Shown piece by piece: positions 45,921 through 57,166 of a stretch of DNA of 64,000 nucleotides. The stretch's first letter is position 1, and each line of letters starts with the position of its first letter. Made by a program: the position numbers and the translations under genes. The notes under the pieces were generated by a model that saw only the letters and a list, made by a program, of their open reading frames with translations, ran no database searches and had not been told where the DNA came from. The stretch spans positions 17,122,274-17,186,273 of the forward strand of contig JAQMRL010000014.1 in NCBI GenBank assembly GCA_035578175.1. Direction: 5' to 3'. The DNA is from Catonia carolina. Lineage: Eukaryota; Arthropoda; Insecta; Hemiptera; Achilidae.

Positions 45921-45959
45921 ATGGAGTCAGTAGATCTTTATGTTTTTAACGATGAGTAA
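45921..45959 (+). promoter_or_regulatory. Upstream ORF overlapping the start of gene B
   Basis: ATG at 45,921 opens 12 codons (MESVDLYVFNDE) and stops at 45,957-45,959, overlapping the main ATG (45,952) in another frame. If the exon prediction is right, it could lower translation of the main frame. Confidence 0.3.
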
Positions 45960-46038
45960 AAATATAATTGAAATTTCTTCATCCTGTGGAAAACTCTTGT
46001 TTGTCGCTTCTTTTCTCATCTTCATTATCAGCGTTTCG
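45952..46038 (+). CDS. Gene B exon 1 coding part: N-terminal signal/anchor
   Basis: 29 codons: MSKNIIEISSSCGKLLFVAS then FLIFIISVS. A short polar head with one Lys is followed by about 15 hydrophobic residues (LLFVASFLIFIISVS), as expected of a signal peptide or signal anchor. It ends on a complete codon at the GTAAGT donor. Too short to stand out alone; it is supported by the clean phase-0 join to exon 2. Confidence 0.5.
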
Positions 46039-46141
46039 GTAAGTCATTTCTGTTTGCAGTGTAATAAGTACCGCTTATTCAATTCAGTGGTTAATTCCCT
46101 TTAGCATTGAGGATAGTTCCTCTAGAACCGAAAACAAGAGG

Positions 46142-46487
46142 TTTTCTCACGAAAACGTGAGAAAAATCGATTTTTTTAACATTTCGGTCTTAGTATGCAT
46201 TTTACGACAAAAGTGTATATAATTAAATTTATAGAAAATTAAAAGATCTACAACTTTTGTTTAGAGCATTTTTCTCTACAGAGCCTAGTTTAGCGTGAAA
46301 GCGTGATTTTCCGTATTTTTAAGCCAAACTGAGTTCGATTGTCATTTTGCGTCATTCACTCATGATTAAAATAAGGTTATGTTTTTGAGGTTAGTTTTTG
46401 TTTATTTCTAATATTTTATTAATAATGTTAGGTTTATTATTAATTATTTGCATTGGCAAGAGAGTTGTGTGAGTGTTTCACACCAGA
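46142..46487 (-). mobile_element. R1 copy, truncated
   Basis: Only the TCTGG half is present, from TTTTCTCACGAAAACG to TTTCACACCAGA. Confidence 0.82.
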
Positions 46488-46670
46488 TTTTTAATTAATG
46501 CGCATGCTCACTTGTATTGCTGGTTGCCTACGTCGGAGTTCTCTTAGCGTAGACAGACTCTACGTTGTGTTTAGAATGTGTGCGAAGAATGTAATGTACT
46601 CGTATATTAATTCATTACTAAGTTCAGAATCGGATTGTGATGAATCAATTGCAAAATTATTTCATAAAAA

Positions 46671-47611
46671 TCTGGTGTGAAACACTCACACAACTTTCTC
46701 TTGCCAGTGCAAATAATTAACAATAAACTTAACATTAGAAATAAACAGAAAACTAACCTCAAAAACATAACCTTATTTTAATCTTGAGTGAAAGACGCAA
46801 AATGAAAATCGAACTCAGTTTATCTTAAAAATACGGAAAATCACTCTTTCACGCTAAACTAGGCTCTGTAGTGAAAAATGCTTAAAATAAAAGTTGTAGA
46901 TCTTTTTATTTCCTATAAAATTTATTTATACACTTTTTATTTATACACTTTTGTCGAAAAATGCATTCCAAGGCCGAAATCTCAAAAAAATCGATTTTTC
47001 ACACGTTTTCGTGAGAAAAAAATCAGAAAATCGCTAATTACTGCTAAACTAAGCGTTATACAAAAAAATGTTTGAAATAAAAGTTGTAGAATTTTAAATT
47101 CTCTACTACTTTTATTATATAACTTTTTGCGCTAAATTGCATATTAAAGCCGTAATCTTAAAAAAACTATGTTTTTACGTGTAAACTGCCTCACCCAGAA
47201 TTTCAGCAAACATGACGCCTACTCTATCTTGTAGAGAATAAAAAATTGAGTAAACCAGGAGATTTGAAAAAAATTCGTAAGACCAGTTTTTGAGAAAATC
47301 GCCAAAAATAAAAAATTACACGAATAAACTACCACTTCCGGTTGACCGATTTTGATGAAAATGTTCGTGTCGGGTCCGGTCGTGGTATGTAACTTAAGTT
47401 ATAAGTTTCAAGTTCGTACAATGTTCCATTCTTGATATATTCTGTTCACACACACACACACACACGCACACACAGGCCAATCGCTAAAAACATGTTTTTT
47501 GGGTTCAGGGGATCTGAAAACGTATAGATCCGGTGAAAACTCGATTTCGAAAAATCGATATGAAAACAATACTTTCCTTCCTACATATTCATATAGGCAA
47601 GTGAAAGTAAA
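46671..47611 (+). mobile_element. R1 copy, full length
   Basis: TCTGGTGTGAAACACTC to GGCAAGTGAAAGTAAAAA; (CA)n at about 47,449-47,475. Confidence 0.9.
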
Positions 47612-48435
47612 AAACTGACCTCATGAAACATAACCTTATTTTCATCATGAGTGAATGATGCAAAATTAAAATCAAATTTAGTTTGGCTTAATAATACGGA
47701 AAATTACTGTTTCACGCTAAACTAAGGCTCTGTACAGAAAAATGCTTAAAATAAAAATTGTAGATCATTTAATTTCCTATAAATTTCATTGTAAGCATTT
47801 TTGCCGTAAAATTGATACAATGGCAGAATTCTTAAAAAATCAAAATTTTTACAGATTTTTATGAAAAGAAAAACAGAAAATCACTAACTTCCGCTATAAG
47901 CGTTATAAAAAAATGTTTGAAATAAAAGTTGTAGATTTTAAAATTGTCTACAACTTTTTATTATATATTTTTTGCGCTAAAACGCATATTAAGGCTGCAA
48001 TCTTAAAAAAAAAATTTCTACGAGAGAACAGCCTCCCCGATAATTTCAGCAGTCATGGTGCCTACCCTATCTTATAGAGCATAAAAATTGTAGTAAATGA
48101 GGCGATTTTTAAAAAAAAATCATCAGAGCTATTTTTGAGAACATTGCAAAAAAGTGAAAAATGACACGAATAAACTACTACTTTCGGTTGACCGATTTTG
48201 ATGAAAATGTTCGTATCGGGTCCTCTAGTGGTATCTAACTTAAGTTTTAAGTTTCAAATTCGTACGATGTTTCGTTCTTGAGTTATTCTGTTCACACAGA
48301 CCAATCGCTAAAAACATGTTGTTTGGGTTCAGGGGGTCTGAATATGTGTAGCTCCGGTGAAAATTCGATTTTGAAAAATCGACATGAAAAAAATACCTAG
48401 CCTACTTCTTATACATTCATCAAGGAAAAGCAAAA
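47612..48435 (+). mobile_element. R1 copy, 5' truncated, head-to-tail with the previous one
   Basis: Begins AAAACTGACCTCATGAAAC directly after the preceding copy's GAAAGTAAA. The breakpoint type matches that at 33,983. The 3' hairpin is degraded. Confidence 0.82.
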
Positions 48436-48996
48436 ATTTTATTTATAATTAATTGGTCTTATATTATTACAACAATGATAAATTATTTAAATTTATTTTC
48501 AATTGTTTCTACGGAAACATGAAAATATTTCATTTTTATCTGGGATTTCATATGATCAATGCGTTTTTAGAAATGTTTCGATAAAAGAGATATAACAGAT
48601 AACCTTAGCGGTTATCTGTTGTGTACTGATAGTGCAAACTGATAGACTGCAAAACGGATAGTCCTGGGTTCGATTACCGATGATTATTTTGTTCAAACAA
48701 CGTTATGTGACATGTGAGATAAACAACGAACATCTTGGTCAGGAAATTTTTGACATCGTTTCTCTATCCTGTATTAGCCTCGCAGACGTGCGCACGCGCG
48801 TACGTTGGTGCGCGCCGGTATACAATACACGCAAGCAACGCACGAGTTTGTATCGTGCCCGCGTGACACGTGCAAATCCGATCGTGCGCCTGCAAGGCGG
48901 CCAACAACACAAACACACACACACACACACACACACACTACACATCATACACACATTCACACACACACACACACACACACACCACACACACACAAA
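48436..48996. other. Unassigned region with hairpin, CpG-rich block and CA repeats
   Basis: A perfect 11-bp stem (AACAGATAACC/GGTTATCTGTT, 48,594-48,620) is followed by a tRNA-like B box (GGGTTCGATTACC, about 48,666) and a CpG-rich block at 48,785-48,905 (GTGCGCACGCGCGTACG). (CA)n covers about 48,910-48,992. No gene recognised. Confidence 0.5.
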
Positions 48997-49543
48997 AAAC
49001 TGTTTGAAATAAAAGTTGTAGGATTTTAAATTTTCTACAATTCTATCATATAAAGTTTTGCGCTAAAATGCATATTAAAGCCGTAATCTTAAAAAAACCA
49101 CGTTTTTACGGGAAAACACCCTCACCAAGAATTTTAGCACACATGACGCCTACCCTATCTTGTAGAGAATAAAAAACTTAGTAAACCAGGCGATTTTTAA
49201 AAAAATCGTAGGGCCAGTTCTTGAGAAAATTGCAAAAAAGTGAAAAATTATACGAATAAACTACTACTTCCGGTTGACCGATTTTGATGAAAATGTTCGT
49301 GTCGGGTCCGGTAAGGGTATGTAACTTAAGTTTCAAGTTTTAAGTTCGTACGATGTTCCGTTCTTGAGATATTTTGTATCCACACACACACACACACACA
49401 CACACAGACCAATCGCTAAAAACATGTTTTTTGGGTTCAGGGGGTCTGAAAACATATAGATCCGGTGAAAACTCGATTTCGAAAAATCGACATGAAAACA
49501 ATACTTTCCTTCCTATATATTCATATAGGCAAGAGAAAGTAAT
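48997..49543 (+). mobile_element. R1 copy, 5' truncated
   Basis: Begins at ACTGTTTGAAATAAAAG directly after CA repeats and ends GGCAAGAGAAAGTAA; (CA)n at about 49,380-49,405. Confidence 0.85.
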
Positions 49544-49587
49544 AATAAAGAATTGAATTTATTCCCCCACATCTTTTCTTAGAATAA

Positions 49588-50082
49588 TTTTTTTAATTAC
49601 GGCTTTAATAATACATATAGCGCAAAAATTTATATAATAAAAAATGTAGAGAATTTAAAATTCTACAACCTTTATTTCAAACATTTTTTGTATAACACTT
49701 AGTTTAGCGGTAATTAGCAATTTTCTGTTTTTTTTCTCACGAAAACGTGTGAAAAATCGATTTTTTTAAGATTTCGGCTTTAGTACGCATTTTACGACAA
49801 AAGTGTATATAATAAAAATTATAGGAAATAAAAATATCTACAACTTTTATTAAGAGAATTTTTCTCTACAGAGCTTAGTTTAGCGTGAAAGTATGATTTT
49901 TGGTTTTTTTAAGCCAAACTTGAGAACGATTTTCATTTTGCGTCATTCACTCATGATTATAATAAGGTTATGTTTTTGAGGTTAGTGTTTTGTTTATTTC
50001 TAATATTTTATTAATAATGTTAGGTTTATTATTAATTATTTGCATTGGCAAGAGAAAGTTGTGTGAGTGTTTCACACCAGAT
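49588..50082 (-). mobile_element. R1 copy, truncated (TCTGG half)
   Basis: From AATTACGGCTTTAATA to TTTCACACCAGA, running directly into the next R1 copy. Confidence 0.85.
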
Positions 50083-50085
50083 TTT

Positions 50086-51013
50086 TTACTTTCTCTTGCC
50101 TATATGAATATACAGGAAGGAAACTAATGTTTTCATGTCGATTTTAAGAAATCGAGTTTTCACCGGATCTACACATTTTCAGACCCCCTGAACCCAAAAA
50201 AAACCTGTTTTTAGCGATTGGTCTGTGCGTGTGTGCGTGCGTGTGCGTGTGTGTGTGTATGTGTGTGTGTGTGTGTTTGTGTGTGAACAAAATATCTCAA
50301 GAACAGGACATCGTACGAACTTCAAACTCAAGTTAGATGCCACTACCGAACCCGACACGAACATTTTCAACAAAATCGGTCAACCGGAAGTATTAGTTTA
50401 TTCGTGTAATTTTTCACTTTTTTGCAATTTTCTCAAAAATGGGTCCTACGATTTTTTTTTAAATCGCCTAATTTACTAAATTTTTTATGCTCTACAAGAT
50501 AGGGTAGGCGCCAAGTTTGCTGATATTCTTGAGAAGGCTGTTTTCTAGTAAAAAATTAGTTTTTTTTAAGATTGCGACTTAAATATGCATTTTAGCGCAA
50601 AAATGTAAATAATAAAAGTTGTAGAAAATTTAAAATCCTACAACTTTTAATTCAAACATTTTTTTATATAACGCTTAGTTTAGTGGTCATTTTTTGATGT
50701 TTTCACAAAAACGTGTAAAAAATCGATTTTTTTAAAGATTTCAGCCTTATTATGCATTTTATGACAAAAGTGTATATAATTAAATTTATAGGAAATTAAA
50801 AGATCTACAACTTTTATTTTGAGCATTTTTCTCTACAGAGTCTAGTTTAACGTGAAAGGGTGGTTTTACTATTAGGCCAAACTGAGGTTGATTACATTTT
50901 ATATCATTCACTCATGATTAAGATACAGTTATGTTTTTGAAGTTAGTTTTTTTTACTCGTATTTATTTCTAATGTTTTATTACTAATGTTAGGTTACCGT
51001 ATATTGTTCATTA
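50086..51013 (-). mobile_element. R1 copy lacking its TCTGG end
   Basis: Starts TTACTTTCTCTTGCC; GT tract at about 50,225-50,283. It stops at ATTGTTCATTA, where another R1 copy begins. Confidence 0.88.
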
Positions 51014-51488
51014 TTACTTTCTCTTGCCTATATGAATATATAAGAAGGAAAGTATTGTTTTCATGTCGATTTTTTGAAATCGAGTTTTCACCGGATCTAT
51101 ACGTATTCAGACCCCCTGAACCCAAAAAACATGTTTTTAGCGATTGGTGTGTGTGTGTGTGTGAGTGTGTGTGTGAACAGAATATCTCAAGAACGGAACA
51201 TCGTACGAACTTCAAACTTGAAACTTAAGTTACATACCACTACCGGACCCGACACGAACATTTTCATCAAAATCGGTCAACCGGAAGTAGTAGTTTATTC
51301 GTGTAATTTTTCACTTTCTTGCAATTTTCTCAAAAACTGGTCCTACGATTTTTTTTTAAATCGCCTGGTTTACTCAATTTTTTATGCTCTTCCATGTTTG
51401 CCATTTTTTCCCCTATGTTTGCTGAAATTCTCGGTGAGGCTGTTTTTCTTTATTGGCAAGAGAAAGTCGTGTGAGTGTTTCACACCGG
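51014..51488 (-). mobile_element. R1 copy with about 0.5 kb internal deletion
   Basis: TTACTTTCTCTTGCC to GGTGAGGCTGTTTTT, then directly to ATTGGCAAGAGAAAGTCG and TTTCACACC. The central part is missing. Confidence 0.85.
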
Positions 51489-51490
51489 TT

Positions 51491-51536
51491 TAAAATAACT
51501 TGAACATAAGCTTAAGCTAATGTTCAAGTTATTTTA
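51491..51536. other. Perfect 17-bp stem-loop before exon 2 of gene B
   Basis: TAAAATAACTTGAACAT (51,491-51,507) pairs with ATGTTCAAGTTATTTTA (51,520-51,536) around a 12-nt loop. It lies 45 bp before the acceptor and touches the R1 end. Confidence 0.75.
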
Positions 51537-51581
51537 ACTCACGACCGCTCATGATTTTCTAATATGTGTTGTGGTTTGCAG

Positions 51582-51884
51582 AACGTTGCAGATGGTCATC
51601 CGATACCAGGTTCAGAACCAGAAACATCTTTAAATTCCTGGAGCAACGGTTACGGGTTAAACGTTCTAGGGAGCTACACCTCTTCGGCAGCAGGCATGAT
51701 GTATACTGGAATAAACAACACAATAGAGTGGGCAATGAATGGTCTACCCACAGCCTCCTTGATAACTGAAATTCTCTTCTTTGGTTACCCTATGTTATGC
51801 ATAATTATCGTGACATTGGCAATAGTTTTTTGTTACGATATGTACGAAATATTCTGCGTTTCAGGTACTTTACATGGATGGTAA
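51582..51884 (+). CDS. Gene B exon 2: ectodomain and transmembrane segment
   Basis: 100 codons in phase 0: NVADGHPIPGSEPETSLNSW, then a Gly/Ser/Tyr-rich region (NGYGLNVLGSYTSSAAGMMY), one N-glycosylation sequon (NNT), a hydrophobic segment of about 25 residues (ILFFGYPMLCIIIVTLAIVF) and a short tail CYDMYEIFCVSGTLHGW, stop 51,882-51,884. With exon 1 this gives a 129-aa protein with an N-terminal signal and one C-terminal membrane span (type I-like if the signal is cleaved). Base composition is less AT-rich than the surroundings, as expected of coding DNA. Function unknown. Confidence 0.58.
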   Translation, partial: NVADGHPIPGSEPETSLNSWSNGYGLNVLGSYTSSAAGMMYTGINNTIEWAMNGLPTASLITEILFFGYPMLCIIIVTLAIVFCYDMYEIFCVSGTLHGW

Positions 51885-52410
51885 TGTGTGGAGAATGCAT
51901 GTTTAGCTACTTTAACATACATATTACATGTTACATACATATTACATACATGTTATTACATGTTATCCTTTTCAAAATTTGTGGCAATTTCATCATGTGT
52001 AGTCCTTGTTGCGGGAAAACATTTTATTGAATTGACAGTGTTTAAAAACCGAAGGAAAGTTTCTTGATGAAACAATATTCAAGTACGTTCAATGTAATTA
52101 CAAAATTGAGTAAATATTTAATCATAATAATCACTGCGTTTTTATTTGTCAACATTCAATTCACTTCTTAATATTATAGTCAATACAATTTACAGTAATA
52201 CCTCGCATAACGCTTCCCCGTTTAGCGCTGATTCGTTATAACGCTCTTATGAAGCCTTCAAGGTCAACTGAGAATATTTTGTTATTTAATGAGTCAGCAT
52301 GTGCTTATAAATAAATATTTGAACCTCAAAAATAAAAAGTATATATACAAAATAAAAAATTAAACAAAAAAAACAATCAGTAAACAAATGTAATGTAGTA
52401 TATATAGGCC
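51885..52410. other. Gene B 3' flank and a possible pogo-like end
   Basis: No clear AATAAA soon after the stop; ATAAATAAATA lies near 52,308. TACAGTAATACCTCGCATAA (about 52,191-52,210), followed by CGTTTAGCGC...CGTTATAACGC, resembles the terminal sequence of pogo/Tigger elements, but no partner end was found. Confidence 0.35.
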
Positions 52411-52420
52411 TACCCCTTCT

Positions 52421-52626
52421 TTTTTAATTCCTAATAATATGTGTACGTTGCAATCTGTTCAATTCAGAACAATAAGCAACCCCATGACCCAATGAGATGA
52501 GGATGATATGTATGACGTGTAAATGAGGTGCAGTCTTGTACAGACCCAGGTCGACCACTCTGAGAGAGTATGGTTAATTGAACCCCAACCATCAAAGTAC
52601 ACCGGTAACCACTCTCTAGCAGTGGT
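52421..52626 (-). mobile_element. SINE R4, 5'-truncated
   Basis: Lacks the tRNA-like head. Flanked by ACCCCTTCT at 52,412-52,420 and 52,628-52,636, so it inserted in truncated form. Confidence 0.82.
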
Positions 52627-52659
52627 TACCCCTTCTAAATAAATCATTTACTGTGTTGC

Positions 52660-52745
52660 CGGCCTTCAATATTTGTCCCGAACCTTTCCAGTGCGGAAGA
52701 TCATTTGGCAGCGTACCGACAGCCCCCTTCGGCATCATGCCAACA
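52660..52745 (-). repeat. Fragment related to the solo LTR
   Basis: GTTGCCGGCCTTCAATA and GCGTACCGACAGCCC resemble the reverse complement of 37,075-37,150. Fragment only. Confidence 0.5.
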
Positions 52746-52899
52746 CAGGCATTTGAATGTTATATTATCAAATACATATGCAATTAAAAGAGCTGGAAAT
52801 TACATCATTCAAAAGAACAGTTTATTCCGATTAAGTAGTATACGTATATAAAAACCAATTTTTATGCTTAAATAGTGTTCTTAAATAAAGATATCATAA

Positions 52900-55800
52900 A
52901 CGTCCGTATATCCGGACGTTGAGATTTTTAGCATATAAACCGCGACGTCCGTACATCCGGACGTTGGGGATCTTTAGCAAATAACCGCGACGTCCGTATA
53001 TCCGGACGTTGGGATTTTTAGCAAATACCCGCGACGTCCGTATATACGGACGTCAGGATTTTTAACAAATACCCTCGACCTCCGTATATACGGACGTCAG
53101 GATTTTTAACCAATACCCGCGACGTCCGTATATCCGGACGTTGCGATTTTTATCAAATACCCTCGACCTCCGTATATACGGACGTCAGGATTTTTAACCA
53201 ATACCCGCGACGTCCGTATATCCGGACGTTGCGATTTTTATCAAATACCCTCGACCTCCGTTTTTTATACGGACGTTAAGATTTTTAACCACTACCCGCG
53301 ACGTCCGTATATCCGGACGTTGCGATTTTTATCAAATACCCTCGACCTCCGTTTTTTATACGGACGTTAGGATTTTTAACCAATACCCGCGACGTCCGTA
53401 TATCCGGACGTTGCGATTTTTATCAAATACCCTCGACCTCCGTATATACGGACGTCAGGATTTTTAACCAATACCCGCGACGTCCGTATATCCGGACGTT
53501 GCGATTTTTATCAAATACCCTCGACCTCCGTATATACGGACGTCAGGATTTTTAACCAATACCCGCGACGTCCGTATATCCGGACGTTGCGATTTTTATT
53601 AAATACCCTCGACCTCCGTATATACGGACGTTAGGATTTTTAACCAATACCCGCGACGTCCGTATATCCGGACGTTGCGATTTTTATCAAATACCCTCGA
53701 CCTCCGTATATACGGACGTTAGGATTTTTAACCAATACCCGCGACGTCCGTATATCCGGACGTTGCGATTTTTATCAAATACCCTCGACCTCCGTATATA
53801 CGGACGTCAGGATTTTTAACCAATACCCGCGACGTCCGTATATCCGGACGTTGCGATTTTTATCAAATACCCTCGACCTCCGTATATACGGACGTCAGGA
53901 TTTTTAACCAATACCCGCGACGTCCGTATATCCGGACGTTGCGATTTTTATCAAATACCCTCGACCTCCGTTTTTTATACGGACGTTAGGATTTTTAACC
54001 AATACCCGCGACGTCCGTATATCCGGACGTTGCGATTTTTATCAAACACCCTCGACCTCCGTTTTTTATACGGACGTTAGGATTTTTAACCAATACCCGC
54101 GACGTCCGCATATCCGGACGTTGCGATTTTTCTCAAATACCCTCGACCTCCGTATATACGGACGTTAGGATTTTTAGCAAATACCCGCGACGTCCGTATA
54201 TCCGGATGTTAGGATTTTTAGCAAATACCCGTGACGTCCGTATATCCGGACGTTGCGATTTTTATCAAATACCCTCGACCTCCGTATATACGGACGTCAG
54301 GATTTTTAACCAATACCCGCGACGTCCGTATATCCGGATGTTAGGATTTTTAGCAAATACCCGCGACGTCCGTATGTCCGGACGTTGCGATTTTTATCAA
54401 ATACCCTCGACCTCCGTATATACGGACGTTAGGATTTTTAGCAAATACCCGCGACGTCCGTAAATCCGGATGTTAGGATTTTTAGCAAATACCCGTGACG
54501 TCCGTATATCCGGACGTTGCGATTTTTATCAAATACCCTCGACCTCCGTATATACGGACGTCAGGATTTTTAACCAATACCCGCGACGTCCGTATATCCG
54601 GATGTTAGGATTTTTAGCAAATACCCGCGACGTCCGTATGTCCGGACGTTGCGATTTTTATCAAATACCCTCGACCTCCGTATATACGGACGTTAGGATT
54701 TTTATCAAATACCCGCGACGTCCGTATATCCGGATGTTAGGATTTTTAGCAAATACCCGTAACGTCCGTATATCCGGACGTTGCGATTTTTATCAAATAC
54801 CCTCGTCCTCCATATATACGGACGTCAGGATTTTTAACCAATACCCGCGACGTCCGTATATCCGGATGTTAGGATTTTTAGCAAATACCCGCGACGTCTG
54901 TATGTCCGGACGTTGCGATTTTTATCAAATACCCTCGACCTCCGTATATACGGACGTCAGGATTTTTAACCAATACCCGCGACGTCCGTATATCCGGACG
55001 TTGCGATTTTTATCAAATACCCTCGACCTCCGTTTTTTATACGGACGTTAAGATTTTTAACCACTACCCGCGACGTCCGTATATCCGGACGTTGCGATTT
55101 TTATCAAATACCCTCGACCTCCGTTTTTTATACGGACGTTAGGATTTTTAACCAATACCCGCGACGTCCGTATATCCGGACGTTGCGATTTTTATCAAAT
55201 ACCCTCGACCTCCGTATATACGGACGTTAGGATTTTTAGCAAATACCCGCGACGTCCGTATATCCGGATGTTAGGATTTTTAGCAAATACCCGTGACGTC
55301 CGTATATCCGGACGTTGCGATTTTTATCAAATACCCTCGACCTCCGTATATACGGACGTTAGGATTTTTAGCAAATACCCGCGACGTCCGTATATCCGGA
55401 TGTTAGGATTTTTAGCAAATACCCGTGACGTCCGTATATCCGGACGTTTCGATTTTTATCAAATACCCTCGACCTCCGTATATACGGACGTCAGGATTTT
55501 TAACCAATACCCGCGACGTCCGTATATCCGGATGTTAGGATTTTTAGCAAATACCCGCGACGTTCGTATGTCCGGACGTTGCGATTTTTATCAAATACCC
55601 TCGACCTCCGTATATACGGACGTTAGGATTTTTAGCAAATACCCGCGACGTCCGTATATCCGGATGTTAGGATTTTTAGCAAATACCCGTGACGTCCGTA
55701 TATCCGGACGTTGCGATTTTTATCAAATACCCTCTACCTCCGTATATACGGACGTTAGGATTTTTAGCAAATACCCGCGACGTCCGTATATCCGGATTTT

Positions 55801-57166
55801 AGGATTTTTATCAAATACCCGTGACGTCCGTATATCCGGACGTTGCGATTTTTATCAAATACCCTCGACCTCCGTATATACGGACGTCAGGATTTTTAAC
55901 CAATACCCGCGACGTCCGTATATCCGGATGTTAGGATTTTTAGCAAATACCCGCGACGTCCGTATGTCCGGACGTTGCGATTTTTATCAAATACCCTCGA
56001 CCTCCGTATATACGGACGTTAGGATTTTTAGCAAATACCCGCGACGTCCGTATATCCGGATGTTAGGATTTTTAGCAAATACCCGTGACGTCCGTATATC
56101 CGGACGTTGCGATTTTTATCAAATACCCTCGACCTCCGTATATACGGACGTCAGGATTTTTAACCAATACCCGCGACGTCCGTATATCCGGATGTTAGGA
56201 TTTTTAGCAAATACCCGCGACGTCCGTATGTCCGGACGTTGCGATTTTTATCAAATACCCTCGACCTCCGTATATACGGACGTTAGGATTTTTAGCAAAT
56301 ACCCGCGACGTCCGTATATCCGGATGTTAGGATTTTTAGCAAATACCTGTGACGTCCGTATATCCGGACGTTGCGATTTTTATCAAATACCCTCGACCTC
56401 CGTATATACGGACGTCAGGATTTTTAACCAATACCCGCGACGTCCGTATATCCGGATGTTAGGATTTTTAGCAAATACCCGCGACGTCCGTATGTCCGGA
56501 CGTTGCGATTTTTATCAAATACCCTTGACCTCCGTATATACGGACGTTAGGATTTTTAGCAAATACCCGCGACGTCCGTATATCCGGATGTTAGGATTTT
56601 TAGCAAATACCCGTGACGTCCGTATATCCGGACGTTGCGATTTTTATCAAATACCCTCGACCTCCGTATATACGGACGTCAGGATTTTTAACCAATACCC
56701 GCGACGTCCGTATATCCGGATGTTAGGATTTTTAGCAAATACCCGCGACGTCCGTATGTCCGGACGTTGCGATTTTTATCAAATACCCTCGACCTCCGTA
56801 TATACGGACGTTAGGATTTTTAGCAAATACCCGCGACGTCCGTATATCCGGATGTTAGGATTTTTAGCAAATACCCGTGACGTCCGTATATCCGGACGTT
56901 GCGATTTTTATCAAATACCCTCGACCTCCGTATATACGGACGTTAGGATTTTTAGCAAATACCCGCGACGTCCGTATATCCGGATGTTAGGATTTTTAGC
57001 AAATACCCGTGACGTCCGTACATACGGACGTTGGGATTTTTAACAAATACCCTCGACGTCCGTATATACGGACGTTAGGATTTTTAGCAAATACCCGCGA
57101 CATCCGTATATCCGGACGTTGCGATTTTTATCAAATACCCTTGACGTCCGTATATACGGACGTTGG
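52900..57166. repeat. 44-bp palindromic satellite array, about 97 monomers
   Basis: The monomer is 44 bp: a palindromic core (ACGTCCGTATATACGGACGT or the one-mismatch form with TATCCGG) plus an AT-rich spacer (GGATTTTTAGCAAATACCC-like). From about 53,060 to 54,180 an 88-bp dimer alternates. From about 54,200 a 264-bp (six-monomer) higher-order unit repeats. Some monomers are 47 bp because TATATA is replaced by TTTTTTATA. Edge monomers are more diverged, as expected of unequal exchange. Stop-free frames up to 591 codons here are a by-product of repeats whose length is a multiple of three (132 bp), not genes. Confidence 0.95.

Larger units (their letters stand above)
45918..51884 (+). other. 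Candidate spliced host gene B (two exons, 129 aa)
   Basis: Exon 1 (45,918-46,038) lies between acceptor TTTGTTTCAG and donor TCG|GTAAGT. Exon 2 starts at 51,582 after acceptor GTGGTTTGCAG. Both splice ends are phase 0, so the frames join cleanly across a 5.5-kb intron made almost entirely of R1 copies. Earlier non-coding exons are implied by the acceptor before exon 1. A possible donor (TTTCAG|GTACTT, about 51,864) within exon 2 leaves open another C-terminus. No homologue is recognised. Confidence 0.55.

Noticed and set aside
6853..51884. One gene joining exons of candidates A and B
   Set aside because: They are 36 kb apart, A has its own polyadenylation signal, and no sequence link between the proteins was seen.
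55268..57043. 591-codon open frame (with 193-, 89- and 85-codon relatives) in the satellite
   Set aside because: It is a stop-free frame of a 132-bp (three-monomer) period in satellite DNA. The protein repeat simply mirrors the monomers and there is no promoter or splice context.
52900..57166. CRISPR array
   Set aside because: Monomers are contiguous and homogeneous without unique spacers, in a eukaryotic setting; it is satellite DNA.
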